Assembly: GCF_002105155.1 (NCBI RefSeq)
Contig: NW_019029001.1
Location: 310,001-374,000 of the forward strand
Length of the DNA stretch: 64,000 bases
Direction: 5' to 3'
Source of the DNA: Lobosporangium transversale
Taxonomy: Eukaryota; Mortierellomycota; Mortierellomycetes; Mortierellales; Mortierellaceae
Within the stretch, counting starts at the first letter, position 1; every line of letters starts with the position of its first letter. The translations under genes were made by a program, and so were the position numbers. The notes below the pieces were generated by a model that was given only the letters and a program-made list of their open reading frames with translations, did not search any database and was not told the DNA's origin. Below are positions 24,796-36,590 of this stretch, piece by piece.

Positions 24796-25132
24796 CCAAC
24801 TGTTCTCATTCAATATATTTCTTAAAATGCTTTTAATGCAATCCATATAAAAACCAGAAGTGCCAGTGCATCGTGTCTCTCTTTTCCTTCCTCTTTCTTT
24901 CCTCTTGCATAAACAAAGCACACATTTTGCATCCTCCTGTCTCTTTCTTTCAACTCATTGTTTATATTACATCTCATTCCCAGCAACTTGTTCATTCATT
25001 CATTCAATCTTCATTCACCCATAACTCAATTCGATAATATCCCATATCCATATTCCATATCCATACATATTATTGCTCAACATCCTTCATCCTCCTATCC
25101 CAAGAAAAGAAAGAGGCAAAGAGAAACCCACT

Positions 25133-26693
25133 ATGAGTCTCCAGATCTACGACTTTGTGTCGTTCTTCTTCACACTCATTCTTGATATCTTCTTCAGAGA
25201 AATTCGTCCGCGAGGGGCGCATAAAGTACCTCGTCAGGGCCCTGTTATTTTTGTCGCCGCTCCTCATGCCAACCAGGTATTCTAAAGATCAATCCAAACC
25301 AAACCATTTGAGCTGTTCTTTTTCTTGTTGATGACTTATCTTTACAATCACATCAAAACAATAATAGTTTGTCGATCCCGTTATACTAATGCGCGAATGT
25401 GGTCGTCGAGTATCGTTTTTGGCCGCCAAAAAATCAATGGACCGCCGTTGGATCGGAGCTATGGCTCGCGCTATGAATGCAAGTACGTTCTGAACCTATA
25501 TTTTCATCTTTTATCTAGAAAAAGCGAGAAAGGCGAAAGAAAAAAAAAAAAAAAAAAAAGTTCCAGGTCCAGTGGAGGGAGAGAAAAGATAAAAGTCAGT
25601 AATGTATATGCAGTCTACCCACCAAATTCAACCATTGCGCCTATTGTTTATTTCTTTTCTGTGGAGAAACAAAAAAATTTAGTTTGTTGAGGGACCAAAA
25701 AGAAACGTGGGAAATAGTGCTGATATGGGCATTTCACATATGTATTTGTGCCTACATTTTCATTTATATCTCTACATCTTATTGTTGATTTCCTTTTATT
25801 CAAGGTGGTTTGGCTCGTGAAAGCTGGCGCCAGCTGTCTTTTTTTGCTGTTTTTCTCGATGCTTTGTCATGCATGGAAATGACAAAACGGCTGATAGAAA
25901 TAGTTTTTATTCGGTCCGCTTAACTTGCATAATTTTGGTTGGATCAGAGTTTTGGGTCTATAGTCGCTCGCTACAATCATCAGACCAGGCCTGGCGTGGA
26001 GCTTTCTTTACTTTGACATGCATAAATAGTGTATCTTCACAACTATGGTCAATATGCTATAAGGAGGCATTTGTTGCCGTACTTATTGATTTCCCTTTTT
26101 ATTTTTTATTTTTTCAACATGATACCCATGTCGCATAGTTCCGTCCGTGTGTGCTTTGACCATTGTCTTTGCTCATGATCTTTGTCACACCTTCACTAAA
26201 CGCAGTAAACCTTTCTTTGTACAAAAAAAAAAAAAAAAAAAATAGTTCCGGTTGAGCGCCCACAGGACTTAGCAAAGGCTGGTTCTGGAACTATCAAGCT
26301 ACTGGATCGTTATGGCGATCCTCTTCGCATCACAGGGGTTGGAACCAAGTTTACAAAGGAGCTCATGGTGGGAGATCAGATCACTCTGCCCAAGGATGTG
26401 GGGACTTCTGCAGTCGTTGAGATCATTTCAGACACAGAGCTGATCATTAAGAAGGAATTTAAAGAACTCAAAGCCCTTGAGCTGTTGACCAGTGCAGAGG
26501 GCGCCAAATACAAGTGCCTGCCTCATATGGACCAGTCTAATGTGTACAAAACTGTTTTTGAACGTCTCAATGCTGGTCATTGTGTCGGTATCTTTCCTGA
26601 AGGAGGCTCGCATGACCGTGCCGAAATGCTACCCCTTAAAGGTAAAAAAAAAAACAAAAAGATTCAACCAGTTCTGCTCTCACTGCTGATGTC

Positions 26694-26725
<32 letters not shown>

Positions 26726-28686
26726 GCTGGTGTTACGATCATGGCTCTGGGTGCTTTAGCTGCTAATCCGTCCTTGGATCTCAAAATTGTTTGCTGTGGC
26801 TTGAACTACTTTCATCCTCATCGCTTCCGCTCTCGTGCTGTCGTTGAGTTTAGTGATCCATTGACAGTACCTCCAGAGTTGGTTGAAAAATATAGAAAGG
26901 GTGGTGCTGATAAGCGTGAAGCCTGTGGAAAACTCCTTGATACGATTTATGATACCCTGAAGAATGTTACCCTCAATGCCCCAGATTATGAAACTTTAAT
27001 GGTAAATCTCGCTGAGCTCTTAAAGCTATGGCAGTTAGTGATGGTGCCAAAAGTTGAAGAGATATCAAGTCGGATTGATTGATATGAACATTGTTTCTTT
27101 TCTATAAATGCTATCCTTAGGTTATTCAAGCTGCTCGCCGCCTGTACAAACCAACACATCGGAAGCTACAGATCTCTCAGGTTGTGGAGCTTAATCGCCG
27201 CTTTGTTGCTGGATACTTGCATTTTAAAGACAATCCTAAGGTCATTGAAACCAAGGACAAGGTCATGCATTACAACACACAGCTCCGTTACCATGGACTT
27301 CGCGATCATCAAGTCAACATCTATACTACCAGAAGACATGCTATCGAACTCTTAATCTCTCGTATCGCTCAAATGGTCTTTTTGAGTATTCTGGCGCTTC
27401 CAGGGTAAGTTTTTTTTTTTTTTTTTCTTCTTTCTTCTTTCCTTCTCCATCCTTTTAATCTAAAAAAACTCTTAATATTAACAAATTCGGATGTCTTGAA
27501 ATTACATTTAATTCTTTTATTTGGCTTTTCCATAATCCATAGAGCCCTCATGAACCTTCCTGTTGCTATCGTCGCACGCATCATCAGTAATAAAAAAGCA
27601 AAAGGTATGAACTTATTCGATACAAGGTCATTGATCAAGTTGGGATTGCAAATCCGTAAAATTAATTTTTTTTTCTTTTTTCTCCTTCTTTTCTTTCCGC
27701 TCCAAATCTGAACAGAGGCATTGGCGGCATCTACAGTCAAGATTGCAGGAAGAGATGTACTGGCAACGTGGAAATTATTGGTCGCATTGGGATTGATGCC
27801 TGTGCTTTATTTCTCATACTCTGTCATCGTCTTTATTTTCTGTGGACGGTACAATATTTCATTGACAACTCGACTTTTAATTGCTTGGGCAGCCTGGGCA
27901 TGTATTCCATTTGTGACATATGCCAGCATTCGCTTCGGCGAGGTTGGTATTGATATCTTCAAATCTATACGACCTTTGTTTCTGTCCATCATTCCAGGCG
28001 AAGAAAACACAATCAATGAGCTCCGCAAGTCTCGCGCAGAGTTGCAAAAGACTATCAACCAACTCATTAATGAACTTGCACCAGAAATTTACCCTGACTT
28101 TGATTCCAAGCGCATCTTGGACCCTTCGCCTAACGATCGTCCAAGCCGTGCAGCCTCTCGGTCGGCTTCAGGCACCAATTTGGCTCAAACTATCTTCAAC
28201 ACTATGAACACAGCTGCACAACCGATTAATCAATGGTTGGGTATTGATGGTCGCTTTGAATGGGAGCGTGCCGATGATTCAGACGCCGATGATGTGTTCT
28301 TCTTCCTAAACCCCGCAGGGGCAATCCAAGGTCGGTCAAGGACATCTTCCTGGGGCGCATGGACACCCTCTGTGGATGGCTCTCGATCCAGAAGCCGAAG
28401 CAGGACTAGCTCTTTCGCATCAGGGCCTCAATTGGGTGAAGGGTTCAAGTTGGAAGCATTGACCGAATTGCCCAAGGACAAGCCCTTTGCAGAGGTTACA
28501 CGACGTCTGAGTCTTAACAGAAAGCAGAAGCATGGGCTAAGTGATATGACTAAAGCTGGTAATGAAGTTCGTGAGGTCGAAAACGGAGGTGGATTCATGC
28601 ACGAGGGACATTTTGTCAGTACACCACCTATTACTGTTCAGAACATGGATGATCCCATGGAAGTAGCCGAGCCAAATGAAGCATAG
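25133..28686 (+). CDS. Glycerol-3-phosphate/DHAP O-acyltransferase (Sct1/Gpt2 type)
   Basis: Seven plus-strand exons (25133-25276, 25368-25482, 26246-26641, 26727-27001, 27121-27404, 27543-27604, 27716-28686) join in frame to 748 residues. The enzyme makes lysophosphatidic acid from glycerol-3-phosphate (or acyl-DHAP) and acyl-CoA at the ER, the first step of phospholipid and triacylglycerol synthesis. PlsC motif I is HANQFVD (H45-x5-D51), the fungal Sct1/Gpt2 form, split by intron 1. The FPEGGSHDR motif is at 203-211. Hydrophobic segments occur at the N-terminus, around FLSILALPGALMNLPVAIVA, and in the region LLVALGLMPVLYFSYSVIVF. The C-terminal tail is Ser/Arg-rich (SRSRSRTSSF) and likely phosphorylated. 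Intron 2 is long (763 bp) and empty. Start chosen as the first ATG preceding the amphipathic N-terminus. Confidence 0.93.
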
Positions 28687-29206
28687 CATGAACAGATGTT
28701 ACGGTAGCGCAATTTTGAAAAAAATAAAAGTCATAGTTTTTACAATCGAGTGGGCTTACATTTGTGCAATATTCTAGATATACGCAACGACAGGTGGATA
28801 ACGTCGTAAACGCTTTAACGTCAGGATTTTCCGTATCCAAGTTCTTTGTAAAGGCTAGTAACGGTTTTTATCTTACTCCCGGAGTGGATTAAACCCATTA
28901 AGGGAATGGGGAGACCCGGTATTTGTTTTATTAGGTTCAGTCTCGCCAACGCGATTACCATCAGCGGTGGCCTCATCTTCGCTTCCGCCCTCATTTTCAT
29001 TCCCTTATCTATCTTACAGCCTTTTCCTGCATTTCTAACACCTTTTATCTCGGAGGATGACTGGTTTCAAAATTAGAAGCTCAGTTTGACCTTTAGAATA
29101 AAAGTTTAGCCATTGATGTATTAATGTTCTGTTTAAGCATTTGGGAAAAGCTCTACATCTCATATACTTTTTACTATTCCTATTATTATTGTTTTTTGTC
29201 TAACTT
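28687..29206. other. Convergent 3' flanks, no gene seen
   Basis: 520 bases between two converging genes. An AAAAAATAAAAG stretch at 28719-28730, just after the acyltransferase stop, is a likely poly(A) region. Nothing else recognised. Confidence 0.4.
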
Positions 29207-30817
29207 CTAAGAACGTGACATCGCGTCATCACTCCGCCTCGTCTCAAAAATCAACCCAGTGCCACGGCAATCTCGGATCATACGTTCAATCTCCTGTCTT
29301 TTCTCTTCGCGTCTCCATGTCATATCTCCAACGGTCTCGTTCTGAATATTGTAGCGACGGAATAGATTACCCAACTCAGAACTATCTCTATTGTCTATGG
29401 CAGCATCATCGAAGCCGGTCCTATGCTTCTCTTCAAATCGCCGTTGAAATAGCTCTTGCTGACGTTGCTCCACGGTCGTCACTATTCCTTGTGATCTATA
29501 ATATTGCTTCCTGTTGTTGTTGGTGTGCCTTGGCTCTCGCAAATGCACTAATGCTGCTGGGCCTTTGGACTCGGAATTTTTTTTGCTAGTATTCCAGTGA
29601 TTTGCCTCTTTAGCAGCAGCAGCGCGGATGGATTCGGAGAGAGTCGTGGATATATTACCGACCATGCTATAGCGAGATAGAGATGGCCGTGCAGCAGAGC
29701 CAGGGACATATAAATAGCTAGCGTTATTGCTGCTGGCGCTGGAGGAGCAGTTCGGTACAGGAAGGAGCTGAGGCACACTTTGATAGAATTCTTGGCGGTT
29801 TTTTTGGCTAGAATGTGTTCCATGATTATCAATTATGTCCAAGCTTGAAGAAGAGGCTCTTCTCAGTCCGCCAACATGAATAGTTGCTGTCGACCCAAGC
29901 CAATGGCCCACACTGCCATCGGATAGGGGTGCAGGCAAGGGCGTGCCACCTGAGTTCATTGCCATCCCTGGATCATATTCCCAGAAGCAGTCCTCCACGC
30001 TACCCAAGACTTCGCGTCTGTATCCGCCTAGTAGAACATAAAACATTTTTGAGCAGCGCTTAATGTCGTTGACGAGCGCGACACCCCATCCAAAGGAGTA
30101 AGCCTGCTGTGGGGTGTGCTGTAAGATGGTAGCATGTTGTGTAGTAAAGATATGAGGGCCGAGAATCGAAGCCAACATGTCTGGTTTGATTCGATTAAAG
30201 CTAGACCGATTGAGAATTGCGAGCGACAGATTCAATAGCTCCATTAATAAGGCTTTGTTCACAGATGGGAAGCTGGGATGGTTAAGTAATGAGTTGACTG
30301 TGCTGATCTTGTTTATACTCTGGTTGCTAGTTGTTGGTGTTGTTGGCACTAGAGGGGTTTCATAAGAAGGGTAGAGGAAGGAAAAGTGAATGCTCTGCGG
30401 GAAGACCAAATCCTTGCAAAGATATATTCATATCATTATTGAGTATAGCAGCAATAATAATAAATAATTACTTGAAGTCAACTCATCCTGAATCTCTCTA
30501 GGGACAATGGCCTCTCGGAGGTTCTTGAGGGCTGTGAGCATGACGCCTGCGACAGTGTCGATCCTCATACACTTGAGTGAAAACAGATCCCGTCGCTCAG
30601 GGTCAGCCATCAAGGTGATCATCCCTGCGACGACAGAGGCAGGGTATGGGTTCTTGAGTATAAAAGGATGATTGAGCCCTCTATCTAAGATTTCATCCAC
30701 ACATGACACTACAATCCTGTAGACGAACTCCGTGGGGAGTGAACATTGATTAAACTCCTGCTTCAAGCTCTCAAGCTCACGGTTAGCGGCTAAACGCCTA
30801 TTAACAAGGCGAAACAT
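29207..30817 (-). CDS. RhoGAP-domain-like protein
   Basis: Two minus-strand exons, 30472-30817 and 29207-30348, give 495 residues. The GT donor after GAGTTGACTTCAA and the acceptor CTAG|TG are the pair that keeps frame. Residues about 25-235 resemble a Rho GTPase-activating fold: LNHPFILKNPYPASVVAGMI, then LTALKNLREAIVPREIQDEL, then LLMELLNLSLAILNRSSFN with IKPDMLASILGPHIF, matching the late RhoGAP helices and the asparagine-type patch. I do not see a clear arginine-finger loop, so GAP activity is uncertain. The C-terminal 250 residues are polar, with an Arg/Glu-rich helix near the end. The start is provisional: an in-frame open stretch extends to 30943, and an upstream exon may exist. Confidence 0.65.
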
Positions 30818-32099
30818 GGGATGAACAATACTATTGCTGGCGATGGGGAATGTTGAATAGCGTTGCGATATGGACAGATAACAAAAGACTGAATTTAGGT
30901 ATTGGTGTATATGAAAAAATTGAATGATCTCAAGTAAAAGCAAGAAGGGAAGAGCAGCCAGATATTAGGGTGCAAGTAGGAGTGTAAAGGGGAGAGAAAC
31001 GACAAACGGTGGCCTTTCGTCATATGAATGGATCTTTGAGTCTCCATGTTGAAAATCCGTCAGTCCAGATCATAATGCACTGTGTTTAATGTTCTTGCAG
31101 CAGGTAAAGAAGACGAAGATGCTACTGCAGCGCAATTAGTTTTGAGCGTGCATACTGAAGATCAAGCAGGTGATGAGAAAAATGAGGAAAAAAAGGTATG
31201 CAGTAGGCAACATGCGCCTTTTTTTTTTTTTTAAGCTGTATGTTGGTATAATCGAAGTTTTTGGTTATCACAAAAGTCCCTAATATCGCTGTACTATATG
31301 CTATGTCCTTCCGACCACAGCCGTTGAGCTGTCGCCTGCTTTGCACTTCATGCGATGTCATTCAGGGAAAAGGCAGATATAAGGTGTTGTTGTCTCCCTT
31401 AGCATATTCCCTTCATAGCTACTAAATATGTTAATATATTTTATTGCTTTTCCAGAAATCCATGCACATACTTACATGTACTCATTATTTTTTATAATCT
31501 TTATTATATTTCAATTTGACCCAGAAGAAATGCCATCCAACTATTATAAAGCATAAATAGAGTAAATTGAATGTAAGGAAGAGAACGCGTCACAATCCTG
31601 ACTATTTCCCGTTATCCTATTTATTAAAATAGGTTAGCAAAGCTGTGAATACTATGTAGGCACCAACTGCGAAACTAACCTGGCTTCTTTTATGCAAAAA
31701 GAAAACTCATGAAGACTTACACATAATCCCAGCGTCCGTTTGGAGGCTTAGTTTTTATATAGTTATGATAATATTCGTCGCCGTGGTATCGACTTGGAAG
31801 GAGGGCAATATGGATTGATCCATTCTACCGTACCATGAGGCTTGATCTTTTCCTATACAACACAGCGAGGCTTGATTTGTCGCATCCACTGCTTCCTCAT
31901 CTCCTTGCATTCTCTTGGGATATCTGGTTTGGTAAACACTGCTAATAAGATTTATAGGGGCTGTTGGAGGCATAGGGGACCATTTCAACATATCATGCTC
32001 ATGGTAATATGTTCGAGTGAGCGGTGGAATGTTTGTGCGTGATTCGAGTGTTGTGGATGTAGATTGTGTTGAGAGAATGTGGGCGGAATTGAGAGGAGT
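30818..32099. other. Intergenic, no gene seen
   Basis: Upstream flank of the RhoGAP-like gene and then AT-rich DNA up to the dispersed repeat. Sequence around 31850-32060 weakly resembles the region left of repeat copy 1 (for example GGCTGTTGGAGGCAT against GCCCTGTTGGAGCCAT), so the repeat may extend further left. No coding signal. Confidence 0.4.
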
Positions 32100-33265
32100 T
32101 CAATGCGAGGAGGAATGGATCTATATACCTCTTTTCAAGTTCTTGGCAACAGAGCATGATCGAAAGATTCATGTCAGTATGTCAATAGAGTCCATGCGTT
32201 CAAGTAGCAGTTGTGATCACAAGTTGATTTGGGGAGTCTGCATGAGTTGAATATAACAATAGCCATGGTGTCAAGGTTCCATCTTTCATGCATAGTATGC
32301 TGTTATCAGACTCGTTTTTTTTTTATGGATGTGGGTTTTCTAGACAAAACAAACACGTTAACAGTGAAAAACGTATTTATGTGAACATGAGGAGAGCATT
32401 GACCAAACAATTTAGATGCTTTTTGTTGACTATCCCTTCGACCATAAGGTTTGGAGGAGACATTTGTCCTGTAAAAAGTCTGCAGTAGATCAATGTAAAG
32501 ATATTAGCCATCACAGCCATATAAAGTATGTATTTTTTGAGTAACCTCCGAATGTCAATTAGTTTACTTGAAATGAACCCGTCGCTACCACAATAAGCCA
32601 CAAAATTAATTCAATCATCATTTTAGAATAATATATTGGAGCCCGATTTGCAAAAATGACGATAAAAAAGGATTGATGAGTTATACCACCCCGTCTAATT
32701 TTTTTTTTGAGAAAACGAGAATACACTGTGAGAGATTAAGGTTACAGGACATATCTGTCTTAATTATGGTTGAAGGGATAATGCCATTGTTTCGAAATAT
32801 TTGCATGCATGGGAGCGGGGCGAGAAATTTTTTTTGTGCAAATCTTTATTTGTTTCCGTTACACGAACATGCACAAGACTAGTTGAGGTGTGTCTCTTTG
32901 CTTTCTGTGCATGAAGAAACACAAGGCATCTCACATTTTGCATGGCGACGTTTTTTTAATTTCTAGACTATTCGAATCAAACTGGAGCCATAGCATAAGT
33001 ATTTTCTGATGGAGCCCCCAGAAGAAATAAACAAACTTTATTTCGGTGACCACTCTACAATCATGCAGACGCCTTCGCCACGGCTATAACAAATCCCTAG
33101 GAAAGACATGCAAACGCGTCGGTATACATATCTCGCTTCTGTTGTTGTAGTTTCGTATATCATCTTGTAATCTGTGTTTCTGTGTGCCTATATTTTGTCG
33201 ACTGTCCAATTCACACACACCAAAAGGTTGCCAATATCATCCCTCTCTCTCGCTCTCACTCTCGC
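32100..33265 (+). repeat. Dispersed non-coding repeat, copy 2
   Basis: Same-orientation partner of 12150-13180. Blocks shared in order include GAGTCCATGCGTTCAAGTAGC, a stretch ending in CATGAGTTGAATATAACAATAGC, ATGTGAACATGAGGAGAGCA, TCTTTGCTTTCTGTGCATG, CACTCTACAATCATGCAGACG and CACACACCAAAAGGTTGCC. It carries an extra 90 bases near 33135-33220 and lacks the hairpin block of copy 1. No conserved ORF. Confidence 0.65.
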
Positions 33266-34271
33266 TGGCAACCGCTAGGTCGCGAAAATAGGATCGCACC
33301 CAGCCTCAGCATATTGGAGAGGCAGCAGGCGGAGCAACCTCAGAGCACATATAATTCAAGCATTCATACATCGGACTCATCTGGCTCTGGATCCCAGATA
33401 GAAGCATGTTTACGGCCCCACAAGAGCAGTCAGTTGCTTGGAGTTAGCACTCGGCAAATGACAGCGATGCCTACTAAGGACCTCTTCAGCTGTTGCTTCG
33501 AATTTAGCCAGGGGATCCATATCCGAAACCGTCGAGGTATTGACAAGAGGAGGATTATACTTCAATTCTGATCCGCTTTTCGACGTAGGTGCGCGCTTTT
33601 TTTTATCCAGGCATCAAGGCTCACGAGGCCAGCCTAAAAATTGAAGAGATAGACATATATTTGGATATGGAAGAGGTCAAATCGGTGCTGTAGCCGACTA
33701 TAACTCCATGAAGTCAAGTGGCTATCGGCCCAAGCTCCTCAAACGCAGCTCCACGGCCTCTGACACCGATTCGATCCAAAAATCTGCTCCGTTAGGCGAG
33801 AAGGGACCAATGTGTATAGATATGAGTCGGCTATACTGACGAGAAGCTACTTGATGGAAAGAGGACGTTAGAGGAGGAGGAAAAGCAGCAGCAAGTTCCT
33901 GGAGTCCCGAGGGAAGAGGAAAGAAGAGAAAGGAAGGAAATCACTTCAAAGAACTGAGAAGATACAAATGAAAAGAAGGGGAATGATAAAATAATAGAGA
34001 TAAAAAAGTAGGAAGAAACAGAAAGATACAAAAGTACGAGGATATCTATTATGAGGAGCATTGTAATTGGATCAGCCTCTCCATAAATGAATTGAGGGTC
34101 CCTAACAATCTCCTCTGGACTACTAATCAACTAGGACAAAAACAATCTTAGGCTCTTCCAAATAATTATTAAGAACCATCTTGCTAGTTTGCTTATGCAA
34201 GGATATTCATGGCTCAGTTATTTTTATTTATGATATTAGGAGAATTAAGAGATTTTGGGAGTGGGATCCCT
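33266..34271. other. Intergenic, one orphan coding-like fragment
   Basis: An open stretch on the plus strand at about 33643-33840 reads FGYGRGQIGAVADYN and later STASDTDSIQKSAPL before a TGA. It is preceded by a stop and has no start region, so it may be a gene relic. The plus ORF at 33182-33571 and the minus ORF at 33831-34130 (hydrophobic, purine-tract derived) are unsupported. Confidence 0.3.
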
Positions 34272-35746
34272 TCATACTTTAATACGTTTTGATGGATGAC
34301 TGTATTTCTTGAGATGATCCGGATTCTTGCGGTAGCAATTGGTTCCATAGCGACAAACTATCTGAGTCGTAGTGGTTGTGATAGCTGTAATAGTAGTAGT
34401 AACAGCGCTACTGCTGCTGTTATCATTACCACTATCTGACTTGGACTGTTGAGCTTGTTCCAGTTTCCGCTTCCTGTTGGCCGTCGAGTCTGTGATTCCA
34501 GCAGAAGGATATGGAGGAGACGAAGACGATGAGGAAGATTCGGGCTCGTCGGGAGAATCACTTGATTCCGCATCGCAACTAATGTCATCGTCATCAGCAT
34601 TGATATTATTATCGCTATCCGCGTTGTCAAGGAAAGCCTTTGTGCTGTCCGATCCAACATTGTCATCATCTTCGTTGTTTTGAAAAATCAAACTATTTTG
34701 CTTCAGGAGCGAAACTACCTTGGCAGGTGTAGCTGTCTTGAGTGTTGGGGGCTTATACGTTTTGCAATATTCAACCCATTTAATATCGATTCGTTCGCCC
34801 AAAAAGGTTGGAAAACGAGGGATGAGTTTGTTGCTCAATTCTTGGAATTTGTAGGTAATAATGGCGCCAACTTTAGGAGGCCGCTCTCGTTGAGCGTCCG
34901 TAAATCCCGAGCCGACGGAGAAGCAGCGACCATCGGGTGTCTTGACTTGAAGATGGCCCATTCTATGAGAATTTTTGCCTGAACCCTTGACCTGAGCCAC
35001 TACAATAGCCTCTTCATCGAAAAATGTCTTGACCTTGAGAAGTGTCTTCGACCTCTTGAACTCGTAACGCGATCGTGGAGCACGAAGCATGATGCCTTCT
35101 CCCCCATGGTTTTGAACATGGCTCAGCTCTCGCATCAAATGAGCCTTGGAAAGGCATTTCTGTACGGGGACCAATCGACAATAGGGTGGAACTTTGTTAT
35201 TATTGCTATTGGAGCCTGATGAAGATGAAGTGTCCATCCTATCTTTGCCATAGGTGGGCATGATGGAGCGAAGGTACTCCAGGCGTTTTTCGTACACCAT
35301 ATCCAGCTTGGGAGCATCAAAAACCAAGTAAGTCATCTCCTTCCATTCATCTGCACGGTCAGCCTTCTGGTTTTTGACAATGGAGACACATTGCTGAAAA
35401 CGAGCACGGCCGAGCCAGAGTTCTCCATCTAGAGGTTGGTCCTTAGGCAGGTGCTGGCTAAAGAATGGGGGTGCAAAGAACCTGTTGCCTGCACGCGAGT
35501 AGAAATGGGTGCCGTCGAAATATGCACGTACACCATCCTTTAAAATGAGGGAGGAAAAAAAAAAAAAGCAGTTATAGATTTGTTGAAGAATAAAAAAAAG
35601 ATTACAGTGAAATGGCAAATATATGTAGGAGGGGTTTTTTTTTCTTGCTTTACCAATTTCTCTGCCATCCAGTAGCCGGAAGGGTCAACACCCGAGTCCT
35701 CAGCCCAACTGTGGGCTAGCATAACTTGTTGAGCTTCATTTGCCAT
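34272..35746 (-). CDS. ATP-dependent DNA ligase with C-terminal PBZ zinc finger
   Basis: Two minus-strand exons, 35654-35746 and 34272-35537, phase 0, encode 452 residues. The splice rebuilds ligase motif I, EKLDGVRAY, with the adenylated lysine at K30. Further nucleotidyltransferase motifs follow: FDGELWLGR (motif III region), EGIMLRAP (motif IV), and KVKTFFDEEAIV (motif V). An OB-fold region covers about 230-320 (LQVKTPDGRCFSVGSGF, PRFPTFLGERI). Residues 325-425 are acidic and Ser-rich. The last 27 residues form a PBZ finger: C426-x5-C432-x6-H439-x5-H445 with the CxYGxxCYR signature, the poly(ADP-ribose)-binding module of DNA-damage proteins. The compact ligase resembles short, single-domain eukaryotic or viral-type ligases rather than Lig1 or Lig4. 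A role in poly(ADP-ribose)-guided nick sealing is inferred. Confidence 0.88.
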
Positions 35747-36590
35747 CTTTATTCAAATATTGTATAGGTAGTGTCGTTGTTAATGTAGGGGGACTTGAAA
35801 AGGCACAAAGAGGATGACAAGTTGTGGAAAGAGTGTGTGTATGTAAGTAAGAATAAGAACTAATGAAAAAAAAAAAAAAAAAAAAAAAAAAAAGGAATGG
35901 CGGAAAGGCCATTTTATATGCTTGTTACAAATTGAGAGATTTTTTAATGGAATGGTGGCAAAAATCTTGAATGGTGGCGAATGGCTGTGTCTGTCAATTG
36001 CTGCATTGCCCACATGTGGTACAGTACAAATATGTATTTATTTATGACCATCAATTTTAATTGTGCATGTCCTAATAAGGAGGACAGCCACACTTCAATT
36101 GACAAATCATTGACAATCATGATCCCCTCTATTTCAAAGTTCAAACTGTGCATTGACACGTGATAGTCATAGTGTTGCTATCCCGAGGATTTTGGATTAT
36201 TTAGGGCAGAACCAGATACAAGTGCATGTGATATGGCTACATGTACATAGTCATGGTCTCAGCATGGATCTAAATGGCACGAAAGAGTAAAACAAAAAGA
36301 GAGAGCGAAGATTGGCACAGAAGGGGAGGGTTCAAGCACACAGTTGGCGATGTCTGTGAACATGTTCTTGTACACAGTTGTACGACATGGACATGTCAGT
36401 ACGAGAGGGCACCTGAAAAAGTGACATTTTTTTCCGGCTCATGAAATGTAGAATACATTTCTGCTCGGCTCCTTAATCTTTTTTTTTTTTTTTTTTTTTT
36501 TCTTTATTGTCATCGCATTCTTAGAAACTCACCAGTCCATTTTCACTTCTCCTATTCTCCACTCATTCTGCATTCTCCTTAGCTCTTACT
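35747..36590. other. Divergent promoter region
   Basis: 844 bases between the ligase (minus) and hydrolase (plus) start codons. It includes an A-run (35863-35893) close to the ligase and a T-run (36480-36500) about 90 bases before the hydrolase ATG. Palindromic words such as GTACAGTAC (36020) and TGTACACAGTTGTAC (36369) are present. No ORF with support. Confidence 0.45.

Noticed and set aside
25869-26138. 89-codon plus-strand ORF
   Set aside because: Lies inside intron 2 of the acyltransferase gene; flanking exons join perfectly without it and no domain is seen.
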